A stretch of 64,000 nt of DNA from Ectocarpus siliculosus (taxonomy: Eukaryota > Sar > Phaeophyceae > Ectocarpales > Ectocarpaceae): positions 1,569,817 to 1,633,816 of the forward strand of contig FN649736.1 of the NCBI GenBank assembly GCA_000310025.1, given 5' to 3'. Position 1 is the stretch's first letter. Every line of letters begins with the position of its first letter. The notes under the pieces are model-generated. The model worked only from the letters and a program-made list of their open reading frames with translations. It did no database searches and was not told the DNA's origin. A program made the translations under genes and the position numbers. Shown one piece after another: positions 36,808 to 46,900 of the stretch.

Positions 36808-39800
36808 ATGTCGGCTCCTGATGAGCCGCGAGGTAGCAGCGACTCCGCTACCTCGACCCCGGTCCCTTTGTCGCCGCACAACACTCCTGATGATGATGGT
36901 CCGAATGCGTCGCGTAGCTCGCTCCGTGTTGATGAGGATTCGCCGAGTGCCTCCTTGCATGTTCGCGGTCGGACTTTTCAGCAGCAGCAGCAGCCACGAT
37001 CGCGATCGCAGTTCGGACGCACGTTAGCAGACGTAGACTCTCAGGAAGATGATGTTGCACGATCGCACACTGAAGGCCTTGGTCGCGCGCCGCGCTCCAG
37101 GTCTGTGCCCTCTCGTGATTCAGCTCGCCGCTGGTCATCAGATGTGGCACACCGCCTTGAGACACCTGCAGAAATGCAGATGCGCTCGGTGGTTCAACGC
37201 CACACTCACACCCCGCATCCATATCCGAACACAGCAATGTGCCGGAATCGGATGGTGAAGGCTCTCGCTCTCCGAGTTTGATTGAAGCCTCACGCACGCA
37301 CACGAATGAAGCTCACCGCTCCATTGTGCGCGTGTCGGACGCCCCCAGTGGCGCGGTCGAGTCTAGTACTCCTGCCCCTGGTAGCCAAGCTGTCGCTGTC
37401 GGCATGTTTGAACCTCAGAGTTTGAATTATTCCGACGCCAGCCCGGCTGCATCCCATTCCGAGCGCGGATATGTGCCGAATGTGGATAGTGTTGGCTCTC
37501 ACTCCACGAGTTTGATCGATGCCTCACACACGCACTCGATTGGAGTTGGCAGCTCCGTCGAATGCACGTCAGAACGCACCAGCGGAGCGGTCGCCGCGAG
37601 CGATTCCGCCCCTGGTTTCGCTGTCGCAAGCCCCCGAGAAACTATCAAAACGTTCTCTCGGCTGCATGCCGACACCCCTTCTTTATCGCATTCCGAGAAC
37701 ACCACAAATGTTTCGGAGATGGATGGAGATGGCTCTCGCTGTCAAAGGTTTGAGAGTCACTTGCGATCTCACAGCAGTCGGATACCCTGAGATCCACTGA
37801 TGGAGAGACACCGCAAGCCACCAGTGGCGCATTTGCTGCAAGCAACCCTGCCCCGCCTGGTGCCGCGCATGATGCAAGCGACGCTGCACTTGTGTACCCG
37901 CGTCCACAATCACGGGAATGAATACACAGACAGTAGTGAATATGTTCCGACTGGCAACCATGCTTCTGCCCCTGTCCGCACCGATGCAATTAATTGCAGG
38001 CAGAGACGTAGAACCTGTATCTTATGTATCTTATCTTTACCCGCCGTAGACGAAGATCGTACCCCTACAGCAGCCCCTCCTCTCCCATTTGCGCCCACAC
38101 CCGTGCAAACTACGAGTATGCCTGTTGTTAGACGGTCACGGCGTCTAGCTGGTAAACCACCATCTGACGCTCTCGATCTAGCACGGTCAACGGCCGCTCC
38201 AACGCGTCCTGTGCCTGCCCATGAAATTACCGAAAAACGACTACACCCAGTTGTACCCCATGGTAATGCAATCTCGTCTGTTGGACTTTCACCCAGCTCA
38301 CCGGCTCTAATGAGCATGGTTTGCAGCAGGCTCGCCCTTACCCTTCGGGGTATGGTTCGCAGAGCCCCTCGCTCACCGATCCTACGGGAGATTTGGTTCG
38401 ACGCGAAACCCTCCCAGCTCACCGGCTCTAATGAGCATGGTTTGCAGCAGGCTCGCACTTACCCTTCGAGGTATGGTTGGCAGAGCCCCTCGCTCACCGA
38501 TCCTACGGGATTTGGTTCGACGCGAAACCCTCACACCGACTCACAGGGGTTCGGTGCGGAGCCCTCGCTCACCGATCCTACGGGATTTGGTTCGACGCGA
38601 AACCCTCCCAACGACCCACAGGGGTTCGGTGCGGAGCCCTCGCTCACCGATCCTACGGGATTTGGTTCGACGCGAAACTCTCCCACCGACCCATAGGGGT
38701 TCGGTGAGGAGCACACGCTCACCGGTACTTTCGGGATTTGGTTCGCAGCACATGGCGCTCACCGGCTCGAATAAGCTTGGTTCCGAGCCCCAGCACGCCG
38801 GCCCTGCGGGGTACGGTATGCCATACCAGCAGCAAGGGCTGTTGCTGAATCCACCACTGTCCATCGCTAGAGGTGGTTATGTGGTACCGCCCCCGGCCCA
38901 ACCGTCATACAGCCAAATGGCGCAAGGACCGCCGGATCTCAGCCTCCGAACGGGGGGTGAATTGTTCCTTGACATTCCGGTGTCTAACTTCGCGCACGTG
39001 CACCAGCAGGCCTTCACGGAAGCATGCAGGATACAAGTCACCAAGGCGGCTACAGTGCTGACGACGATGTTAGAAACCTCGGAGAGACCTATGGTCATTC
39101 TCCGTGAATTCATGCATCACGTCGCTCATGCCCCTACGGTAGACGCCCCGTTAGTCGAATCGGTAACGCGCCTTCTGCACGGGCTCAGAGGAGGTTACGC
39201 TAACCTTACAGGTGGCTACCGCCCGGCGGAGGTCAACTGGTACCTTCCCCCTTCGATTCTGCCAACGACGTTTGGTGCTTCTGCAGCATTCGCCAAGCAG
39301 ACGGGCGATTTCCGTGTCGTCACCCACCGAAAGGTGAAGAAAGAGCGCGCTACCGACAGCAGCAGCTCCCACAGCCGTGGCAGCCGTGGTCGTGGTAGTG
39401 GTCGAGGTTCTTCCAGCAACCGTGGACGTGGCAACAATAACGGTCACCGTCAACGAAGTTCGCGAGGGTCGCGCTCTTCCGCAGCTAGCGAAAGTGACGC
39501 GTCGGCTTCCGTGGCCGCCAGCAGCTCCAAGAGATCGAATCGAGGCAAACGTGGCAACAAGCGCTCTGGGTCCAACGGCCGCCGAGAGGAGGTCGCTGTT
39601 GAACGCAAGCCTTCGGCGACTAAAAGCGTCAGCAAGGAGGACACGAGTCGTGGCCGTCGTCGTAGCCGGAGTCATAGCAGGAGCTGTAGCCCACGCCGCC
39701 GCGGACACCGCCGCGGGCACCGAAGCAGCGACGGCTCGGAGGCACCAGCCTATGAGGATCACTCCCCTGTGGAGATCTTTGACGCAAACCAACCGCACCT

Positions 39801-39867
39801 GACCACCGATCTTCCACTGGAAGAGCGTCTGGACCAACCCCTGACAGCCCCACGTGATGACAGGTGA
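36808..39867 (+). pseudogene. Inner element leader region upstream of Gag (disordered, repeat- and RS/RGG-rich, frame-broken)
   Basis: A true ATG at 36808 opens a Ser/Pro/Gln-rich frame (MSAPDEPRGSSDSATSTP) that ends at 37281. The coding signal continues in another frame at 37239-38696 with one TGA at 37788, then returns to the first frame at 38431-39867. The last frame has a structured part with FLDIPVSNFAHVHQQAF and then a strongly basic region of RGS/RGG and RS dipeptides (for example GRRRSRSHSRSCSPRRR). The frame changes coincide with tandem repeats. The region is probably the N-terminal part of an ancestral Gag. It could be separate overlapping ORFs, but the pattern looks more like indel damage. 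Confidence 0.6.
38295..38715 (+). repeat. 75-bp and 121-bp tandem repeats in the Gag leader
   Basis: Units starting CGCTCACCGATCCTACGGG recur at 38491, 38566 and 38641, a period of exactly 75 bp (25 codons). Upstream, a longer unit beginning AGCTCACCGGCTCTAATGAG recurs at 38295 and 38416 (period 121). The first long unit has a 2-bp GA insertion relative to the second, which shifts the frame. Confidence 0.85.
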
Positions 39868-41069
39868 AGCAGCGTATGGACGACGGTATGAACGGAGGAG
39901 AAGCTTTCAAGCACCTTCTTCGTCTGATCGCGTCCCACTTCAAGCATGAAGACCGTGGAGACGCCTTGACAACGCTGAATGCGTTCGGTGTTCCCAACGG
40001 AACTACGTTTGGAGAATTTTTGCGACAGTATCGTACTGCCGTGAACAACATCACGCACTATTCCAGTCTTTTTAGCCTCAACGAGACTTGGATTGTCGGG
40101 ATCACAAGGAATAAGATCAACGACCAGTTTTCTGTGATGATGTCTGACTGTTTTCCGGGTGCAAAGCGTACCGCTGCAGAACCCTACAGTAGTCTGGATG
40201 AGATGTGGCGAGTGCTGAATGAGTTCACGACCTCTAAGGTTAAGGCAGAGAATGGCGAGCAATATGCTGCGCTCTCGCTTAGTGGATTATCGTTGCATTC
40301 GCAAGGCGGTAGTCGTTCTCAAGGACGTTCGACGACGCAATCGCAGCAGCCTTGGAGCTCCCAGGGAGCACGTGGCAAATCGGTCATGCGTGTTAAGGCA
40401 GAGCCAATTCATGATGTGTTTTGTGTTAGCTACGATGCTTGGCCGCTGGCCACCGATGATCATTGGGAGACAGTGCATGCTGTTGTTTCCAGTGGTTTCA
40501 AACGTCAACTCCCCCCCCTTTGGACACCACTCCTTAGGACTAGAGCTGACCGAGCACAAGCGTTCAGCGCGAATGCTGGCCGTTGTTTAAACTGTCACGG
40601 GTCTGGCCACTCCATCAAACACTGTGAACAGCCTTTCACCAATGCTAGTGGTGTCCTGAACCCAGATTTAGGTGCACTGACTGATGGTGATGACACGTTT
40701 CGCCTGTGGCAAGAGCGCTTGCGGTCCTGGAGGACTAAGCCTGCGACTGCCACAACACACGGCTCACGCAACTCGAATGGCCAACAAAACCGGCGCCGTT
40801 CACACAGACCAGCTCATAGAGTTCAATACGCTGGTAACGCTCCAAACCCGCAACAATACACTCAGACGTGGCATCAACCGCCACCACAGGGCCTGCTGCA
40901 ATCTAGTGCACCAGCCCAACAGCACACATTGGTAGCATACCAGCCTCATGCAGGTACTGCTCCAGCGTCTGCCACACACGCGCAGCCGGCGTTAAGAATC
41001 AACAGCCGGCTCCCCGTAGACTCCAACCCAAATGCCCGCACTCCTGGAACGTATAATGCTGGTAACTGA
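39864..41069 (+). CDS. gag: Gag: capsid-like domain and CCHC zinc knuckle
   Basis: The open frame overlaps the previous one by 4 nt; the first ATG is at 39876. Residues about 10-130 contain a retrotransposon-gag-like helical segment (FGEFLRQYRTAVNNITHYSS, then LDEMWRVLNEFTTS). At 40584-40625 the sequence CLNCHGSGHSIKHC is a CX2CX4HX4C knuckle that would bind RNA during packaging. The C-terminus is Gln/Pro/Ala-rich. The frame ends at TGA 41067-41069. The same frame continues open to TAG 41526, to TAA 41676 and then into the NADAR-protease ORF, so a single ancestral Gag-NADAR-protease polyprotein is likely. Stop read-through is the alternative. Confidence 0.8.
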   Translation: MKQRMDDGMNGGEAFKHLLRLIASHFKHEDRGDALTTLNAFGVPNGTTFGEFLRQYRTAVNNITHYSSLFSLNETWIVGITRNKINDQFSVMMSDCFPGAKRTAAEPYSSLDEMWRVLNEFTTSKVKAENGEQYAALSLSGLSLHSQGGSRSQGRSTTQSQQPWSSQGARGKSVMRVKAEPIHDVFCVSYDAWPLATDDHWETVHAVVSSGFKRQLPPLWTPLLRTRADRAQAFSANAGRCLNCHGSGHSIKHCEQPFTNASGVLNPDLGALTDGDDTFRLWQERLRSWRTKPATATTHGSRNSNGQQNRRRSHRPAHRVQYAGNAPNPQQYTQTWHQPPPQGLLQSSAPAQQHTLVAYQPHAGTAPASATHAQPALRINSRLPVDSNPNARTPGTYNAGN

Positions 41070-41084
41070 CAGCCCAACGGCGGC

Positions 41085-41528
41085 TTGTCGTTGCTCCCCG
41101 ACCCGCCGATGGCAAAACTGGGAGCAGCCAGATATGTGTCGCAGGATGCGCGTATAGTAGGTACGGTCGAGTGTACCACTCCTGTTCCTACAACCGACAC
41201 TTCCGCTACAAGCGGTAGTGCTTCGGCCTCATCGGGTGAAGATGGTGTAGCCCACACTCCCGATCACGGCAGCTTCAGCGCTGTCGTCAATGCATATACC
41301 CCAAGGTTAGGAACTCAAGGAGCGACCTGTCTTGAAGGCGGCTCCCCGAGTTTTAACACAGCTCGAGCAGCTTGCACACGCGACAGCTTCAGCGCTGTCG
41401 TCAGTAAATTTACCCCAAGGTTAGGAACTCAAGGAGCGACCTGTCTTGAAGGCGGCTCCCCGAGTTTTAACACAGCTCGAGCAGCTTGCACAACCCACGA
41501 TTACACCACGTTGCCGCCCGCAAACTAG
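41085..41528 (+). other. In-frame spacer with a 114-bp tandem duplication
   Basis: Directly after the Gag stop, the same frame encodes a Ser/Thr-rich spacer containing two 38-residue repeats (41271-41384 and 41385-41498, starting SFSAVVN and SFSAVVS). It ends at TAG 41526. It is probably a linker of the original polyprotein. Confidence 0.6.
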
Positions 41529-41678
41529 CCTGAACCATTACGTGTTGGCTACACGAATGCAAGGGTCGGTTTGAGATGCGGGTACGGAAGGTCGGGATTG
41601 TCGAGCATGCCCAAGAGGTCCGCTCAGACGTCCTCGTGGAAGACCGTTAAGACACCTACGTTGTCGACAATACATTAA

Positions 41679-43952
41679 GTGTCGCCGGGTTTAGCCACCT
41701 CGAGCGATGCTTTGGACATGTCCACTACGTACGGGTCATCGACAGCCTGCGGCGATACAGCCGATGGAACTCGAGACGGTAATAAAAGTCACTCGCCGCA
41801 CGGTGAAGCGAGTATGACCGATTGCGTTGAAAGAAATACGCGTCGATTTCCCGTGGTTTGCGATTCGCGGAGTACCAAAACTGAGCGGTCCCCAACCGCG
41901 ACCACGGAGGTGCTGACACCACCGTATTCGGAGGACGCTCCGATTGCGCCCCTCGCTGAACAAACAGCGAAAAACTCGCGACCCTCGTCAAGGGAGGTCC
42001 GTCATGTCTCCAACGTGATGGATTCTAGCGAAAGCACTACAGACTATACACCCCCACCGGGTTGCGCTGTTGGTAGAGTAGAGGACTTGGGGAAACAGAC
42101 ATCCCCCTCCTCCGCTAAAGCTGGTATTCGTATCTACCCTCCTCCTCCGACCGACGCCAGGTGTTCACCACCAGCGTTTGATCCGAGCAAGGAGTACTGC
42201 ACACCTGACATGGTGTTGTTCGGGCAAGCCCCGTCGGTTTTCTCGCAATGGACGCCCTCCATCTTTACTGTAGATGGTGTGGAATACTCTTGTGGAGAAC
42301 AATTCTTCGCGGCTGCCAAGGCTCGTCTCTTTGGCGACCAAGATACGTTGCGGCGGATTATGCGTGTTTCGGGCCCGATTAAACATAAGCGTTACGGACG
42401 CCAAGTTAAAGGGTTTGACGAAGCTGTTTGGGAGCGCGAGCGTGAAAACGTGGTGCGTGTCGCCTCCTACTACAATTTTTCGCAAAATCCCGCTATGCGA
42501 CAACATCTTTTGGGCACCGGCGACAAAATGCTCGTCGAAGCTAGCCCATTCGATGCCATATGGGGCATTGGACATCGCGCGGATGATCCTGCTGCAATCC
42601 AACCCTCTTTATGGCGGGGCTCCAATCTGCTTGGCAAAAGCCTGCAGGTTGTTCGAGACCTACTCCGAGAGCACGCGCCGACGCCGACACTTCCACCACA
42701 AGTTTCGTCCGACGCTCAGCTCCGGAATACAATACATGAGGTTAACCCTGCAACGCAAGAGCGTATTTCAACGGCTGCCGCCGAGGAGGCCGCCCCGTCG
42801 TCAGGTTACCGCATAAAATCAGCGCATGTTCCAAGGGATCACAGCGCTGAAGTTCTCGCGGTTACGTCCGCTGAGTATAATGAGGAAGATCGTGTACCGT
42901 TGCTCGCTGAGCATGGTCCTTGCCTCGTAGGTGGTGTTGTTACAGTTGACGACGCTTCATTTACGACTCGAGTCAAAATCCACGCTGGGCCAGCCAAATC
43001 ACAATATGGTTGCGCCGCTCTGCTCGATTCAGGATCACCGGCCACGTTCATCAACAGCAACGCTGTCGGTACCCTCAAAGCCATGGGAGCCATCTCAGAG
43101 GCTTGCATCTCGCACGGTAACTCACGTTCTTGGGGAGGTTTTGGTAAATCCGAGTCTCTTCAGACGTCTGATACAGTCCGTCTGAGTGTGCAATTTTTCC
43201 ACGGTGATACGCCTTCGGCTTCTCTTGCCGTTTGGGCGCACATCGTCCCTGCAAACACCATGCAATTTCCCATCCTATTGGGACGCGATAGTTTCATGCG
43301 ATTTAACACTCGCACGTACCGTATGTTGCCTCCGAGGCCACTGGACAATCGCGTTTTTGGTGAATATACGCTTGCCCACCAGGATGATTCTGGTGCGGTC
43401 GCGTATGTGCCCGATTTCACAGCCCCGGCGGACCAATTCCAGCTCCGTTATGCAGGGCCAACGGGTACTTCATTGTCAGACGACCACCAAATGATTGAAG
43501 TCAACTTGGTGCGTTCCAACGGTACACCGGCTCTGACCGGTCAATACCTTGTCGACATGTTGCCTGATGTTTCGTCGAACGAAGAGATCTTTGTCTCCGA
43601 CGGACGTCAGTTTGTGCCGCTCGCGGGCGCTGCAGAACTTGAGCCAGGAGACTTGCTCGGTACTGCTGCCGCCCCGCTGATGCGCGTCCCGGTAGAGCAT
43701 TTAGAACAACAGTTTAGTGACGAAGCTGACACTTCATGTTCGGTGCCTGGACCTATTTTGGGTTCTACCGAGGATAACGCGGACAGGACCGTCGATCCGC
43801 AGGTGCGTTGCCACGATCCCTTCGTGCACAACCTACGATCCACCGATCTTCCTGTGCCGGACCCAGGGAAATCACCCCCTGCGGCCCCTGCCCCCCGCTC
43901 ACACTTCGCCCTCGCCGCCACCACAGCATGTGATGGAGCGGTTGAGCGCTGA
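41679..43952 (+). CDS. NADAR domain fused to retropepsin-type aspartic protease
   Basis: The frame follows a TAA at 41676; the first ATG is 41718. Residues 1-170 are a disordered linker. Residues about 172-333 (42192-42678) match the NADAR fold from end to end: an FSQW segment, CGEQFFAAAKARLFGD, GRQVKGFDEAVW, LLGTGDKMLVEASPFDAIWG and WRGSNLLGKSLQVVRDLL. NADAR proteins (YbiA and the DarT1 antitoxins) cleave ADP-ribose N-glycosidic bonds. Residues about 425-545 form a retropepsin: LLDSGSPATFI with the catalytic Asp at about residue 450 (43026), and FPILLGRDSFMRF near its end. The C-terminal segment AELEPGDLLG also begins the outer element's pol. The last 236 nt overlap the Pol frame, which is +1 relative to it. 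All key protease residues and the whole NADAR core are intact. Confidence 0.88.
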   Translation: MSPGLATSSDALDMSTTYGSSTACGDTADGTRDGNKSHSPHGEASMTDCVERNTRRFPVVCDSRSTKTERSPTATTEVLTPPYSEDAPIAPLAEQTAKNSRPSSREVRHVSNVMDSSESTTDYTPPPGCAVGRVEDLGKQTSPSSAKAGIRIYPPPPTDARCSPPAFDPSKEYCTPDMVLFGQAPSVFSQWTPSIFTVDGVEYSCGEQFFAAAKARLFGDQDTLRRIMRVSGPIKHKRYGRQVKGFDEAVWERERENVVRVASYYNFSQNPAMRQHLLGTGDKMLVEASPFDAIWGIGHRADDPAAIQPSLWRGSNLLGKSLQVVRDLLREHAPTPTLPPQVSSDAQLRNTIHEVNPATQERISTAAAEEAAPSSGYRIKSAHVPRDHSAEVLAVTSAEYNEEDRVPLLAEHGPCLVGGVVTVDDASFTTRVKIHAGPAKSQYGCAALLDSGSPATFINSNAVGTLKAMGAISEACISHGNSRSWGGFGKSESLQTSDTVRLSVQFFHGDTPSASLAVWAHIVPANTMQFPILLGRDSFMRFNTRTYRMLPPRPLDNRVFGEYTLAHQDDSGAVAYVPDFTAPADQFQLRYAGPTGTSLSDDHQMIEVNLVRSNGTPALTGQYLVDMLPDVSSNEEIFVSDGRQFVPLAGAAELEPGDLLGTAAAPLMRVPVEHLEQQFSDEADTSCSVPGPILGSTEDNADRTVDPQVRCHDPFVHNLRSTDLPVPDPGKSPPAAPAPRSHFALAATTACDGAVER

Positions 43953-46900
43953 TCAGAGAGTTAGCTTTGAGTCATTGTGGAATCGCTTGCCGCCTCACCT
44001 GAAGTTGGTTAAGTTTGATTTACACGGTCCTGGTTGGTCACCAGAGGTCATCACAGAACTTGGTGATCTTTTGCATGATTTCCAAGACGTGTTTTCCACA
44101 TCCTCGACGGATTTAGGGTCCTGTTCCCTGATGCCGTTTGAGATCAAAGTACCTCCGGATTGTCCCCCGGTGACGTCCAAACCGTACCGTATGAATCCTT
44201 TGGTTGCGAAGCAAGTCGATGCCATTTTGGACCAGTATCTAGCTGCTGGCCTAATTCAGCACTCGACCTCTCCTTATTCCAGCCCCATCGTGGTTATACC
44301 AAAGAAGTCTGGTGGAATACGCATCACGGTTAACTACAGAAAGTTGAACCATATCAGCAGCTTTGGTCAACTTCCCATCCCCCGAGTCGACGAGATTCTA
44401 GCGAAACTCAACAGAGGTTCGATTTTCTCGCTATTCGATTTCACGGGTTCTTTCCACCAGATCACTGTCCACAAGGACACTGTCCCCCTTACGGCTTTTG
44501 CGACCCCCACTCGTTTGTTCGAATGGCTCCGCATGCCGATGGGTGCTAGCCAATCCGCAGGCCACTTTGTGAAAGTGATTAACGAAGTAATCAAAGGACT
44601 CGATGGAGTCGAGGCATACCTCGATGACGTCGTTGTTTTTGACGAAGGCCCATGGCAGCATGTCCGTAATATGCGCACGCTCTTCGAACGGTTGAGAAAG
44701 TACGACCTCAAACTTTCTCCCTCGAAAGCCACCATCGGTACCACCAAGGCTGACTTCTTGGGGCACACCATATCTTCGAAAGGTGTCCTCCCCAACGCCC
44801 GTAAAGTAGCCGCCCTGGCAGGTATGCCCATGCCTACGACCGTCAAGCAACTCAGGTCACTCATGGGTGGTCTGAGCTACTACCGACGTTTCCTCAGAGA
44901 CATGGCCAAGCGTGTGAAGTCCATTACGCACTTGCTCAAAAAAGGTGTTCCCTTCGCTTTCACGAGCGACATGGAAACAACTGTTCGCAGCCTACTGGCT
45001 GAGCTCGCGAAACCGCCCATTTTAGTGTTTCCTGATTGGGACGCTATCGCGGACGGTACACGCCCTTTACGTCTTTGCTGTGACGCCAGCTCCGACGGTC
45101 TCGGCGCCGCGCTGGAGCAAGAGCAGAAAGACGGCTCGGTACGGCCGATCGTTTTCATCAGCAGAGCCACGCTCGACGCTGAACGCAACTGGACCGCTCT
45201 CGATCTCGAAGCAGGAGCCGTTGTATGGGCGATCAAGCGTCTCCGCGAATACCTTCGTGGCACACACTTCCGCATCTATTCCGACAATAAGGCTCTGGAA
45301 AGTTTGTCAAAAATCAGCGAGCACAACCCACGCGTCCAACGCTGGATTGAGCTCCGTGAAGCATACAGCTACACGTTGGAGTACCGACGAGGTGCCTCCA
45401 ACGGAAACGCTGACATGCTGTCTCGTCTGCCGATTGAGCCTACTGCCGCCGACATCAACGGTAACAGTCGTTTGACGTCCCCAGAAGACGTTGGTGTGTA
45501 TCTGATCCGAGCGACAGGTCACGCACCACCCGGACAAACCACGCCTGGCGTTGGTTTGGGTGGGCTGGCGCCCCCGAGCGAGAACGCCGCTTTGGGTGGG
45601 CTACCCCTCACTTCCGATGATTTTGCGGATTTTCGCAAACACGGGCCTCGAATGAGGATTGACGACCTAGATGCTCCTGCAGGAGAATTCGTCGCTCGTG
45701 TTTTTCCGTACGTCAATGCGCGAGGACCTTTGCGACACCTTGCGGACGATCGTGCATTGTCTTGCACCGACCACTCCGTATTTGCTGTGCCTGAGGTTAC
45801 TTCCGCTGCAACCCAGAAAATACAGGGCGCTGTGCCGGCACTCCGGTCTTCAGCTTCTCCTGTTGTGTCTCCGATGAGACCATTGTATAGGGACACCGCC
45901 ACGGTTTACGGACCGTCTGCGCGACCCCACACGGATACAGCTGCATTTGCGCTCCCTGTCCACGACACACAGACCGCCGACGATAACTCTCGGTTGCCCC
46001 CTGTCGTGTCTCCTGCGACCGCAATTGTCGACGCCGGCTCCCACTCTTATCGTTTAGATGCCGCCGACTCATTGCCGCCGCCTTCGACCTCTCGGTTGCA
46101 ACCGCATCGTATTGATCCGTCGGAACTGATCTCTACTCGTACGCGTCGCCGAACCGCGGCTGCTGCGGGTCAGCCTCAACCCGATGTAAACTACGGTTTC
46201 GGTCCTGATTTGTCGATCCCCCCACACGTTCCGCGTGCAGGCGCTTCTCGTCGTCAAACACGAGTGACACCCGCTGCCACCACGCCTGAGCCTGCTGTCG
46301 AACCTGTCCCAACGGTGCCCGTAGCGCCGCCGGAGACGGTTACCGACGCCCCTACGGGTCCTCTGTTGGGTTTGTCACAACCGGCTGCTGCAGCTGGTAA
46401 GGCAACGCCCGCAGTGGATTCCATGATCCTCAATCCTGCAGAGTTAGAATTCCGTGAGTCCGTCGAACGCTACACGCGTGCCGATTGGGCGCGGGAACAG
46501 CAGAAAGAGCCGGTGTGTGAAGCCACCATCCGCTATATTCTCCTCAAACGCCCTCAGAGTCTACCTGTCGATTTCTTTGCCAGAGTGTCATATCACTCCA
46601 GGCATAGACCCTCGTTGGAGGATATTCGAGAGCTTGCAGATAAAGGACGCCTCGTCACTGACGATGGCCTTTGCCTCTTGGTACGAAAGAATACCAAGCC
46701 CCCGGTCTCTTCTGACCGTCCCGGAGGACGAGCTGCACGCCTGTTGAATGACGAACCCACTCGTATTTACGTGCCCATGTTAATGCGACCTTGGGTCATG
46801 CAAGCTTGTCATGCCAACGCCCTCTGCCACCTTGGTACCGCTCGCACGCTCAGCTTGCTTGAGAGGTTTTACTGGTGGATTGGGATGAGTATCAGTACTC

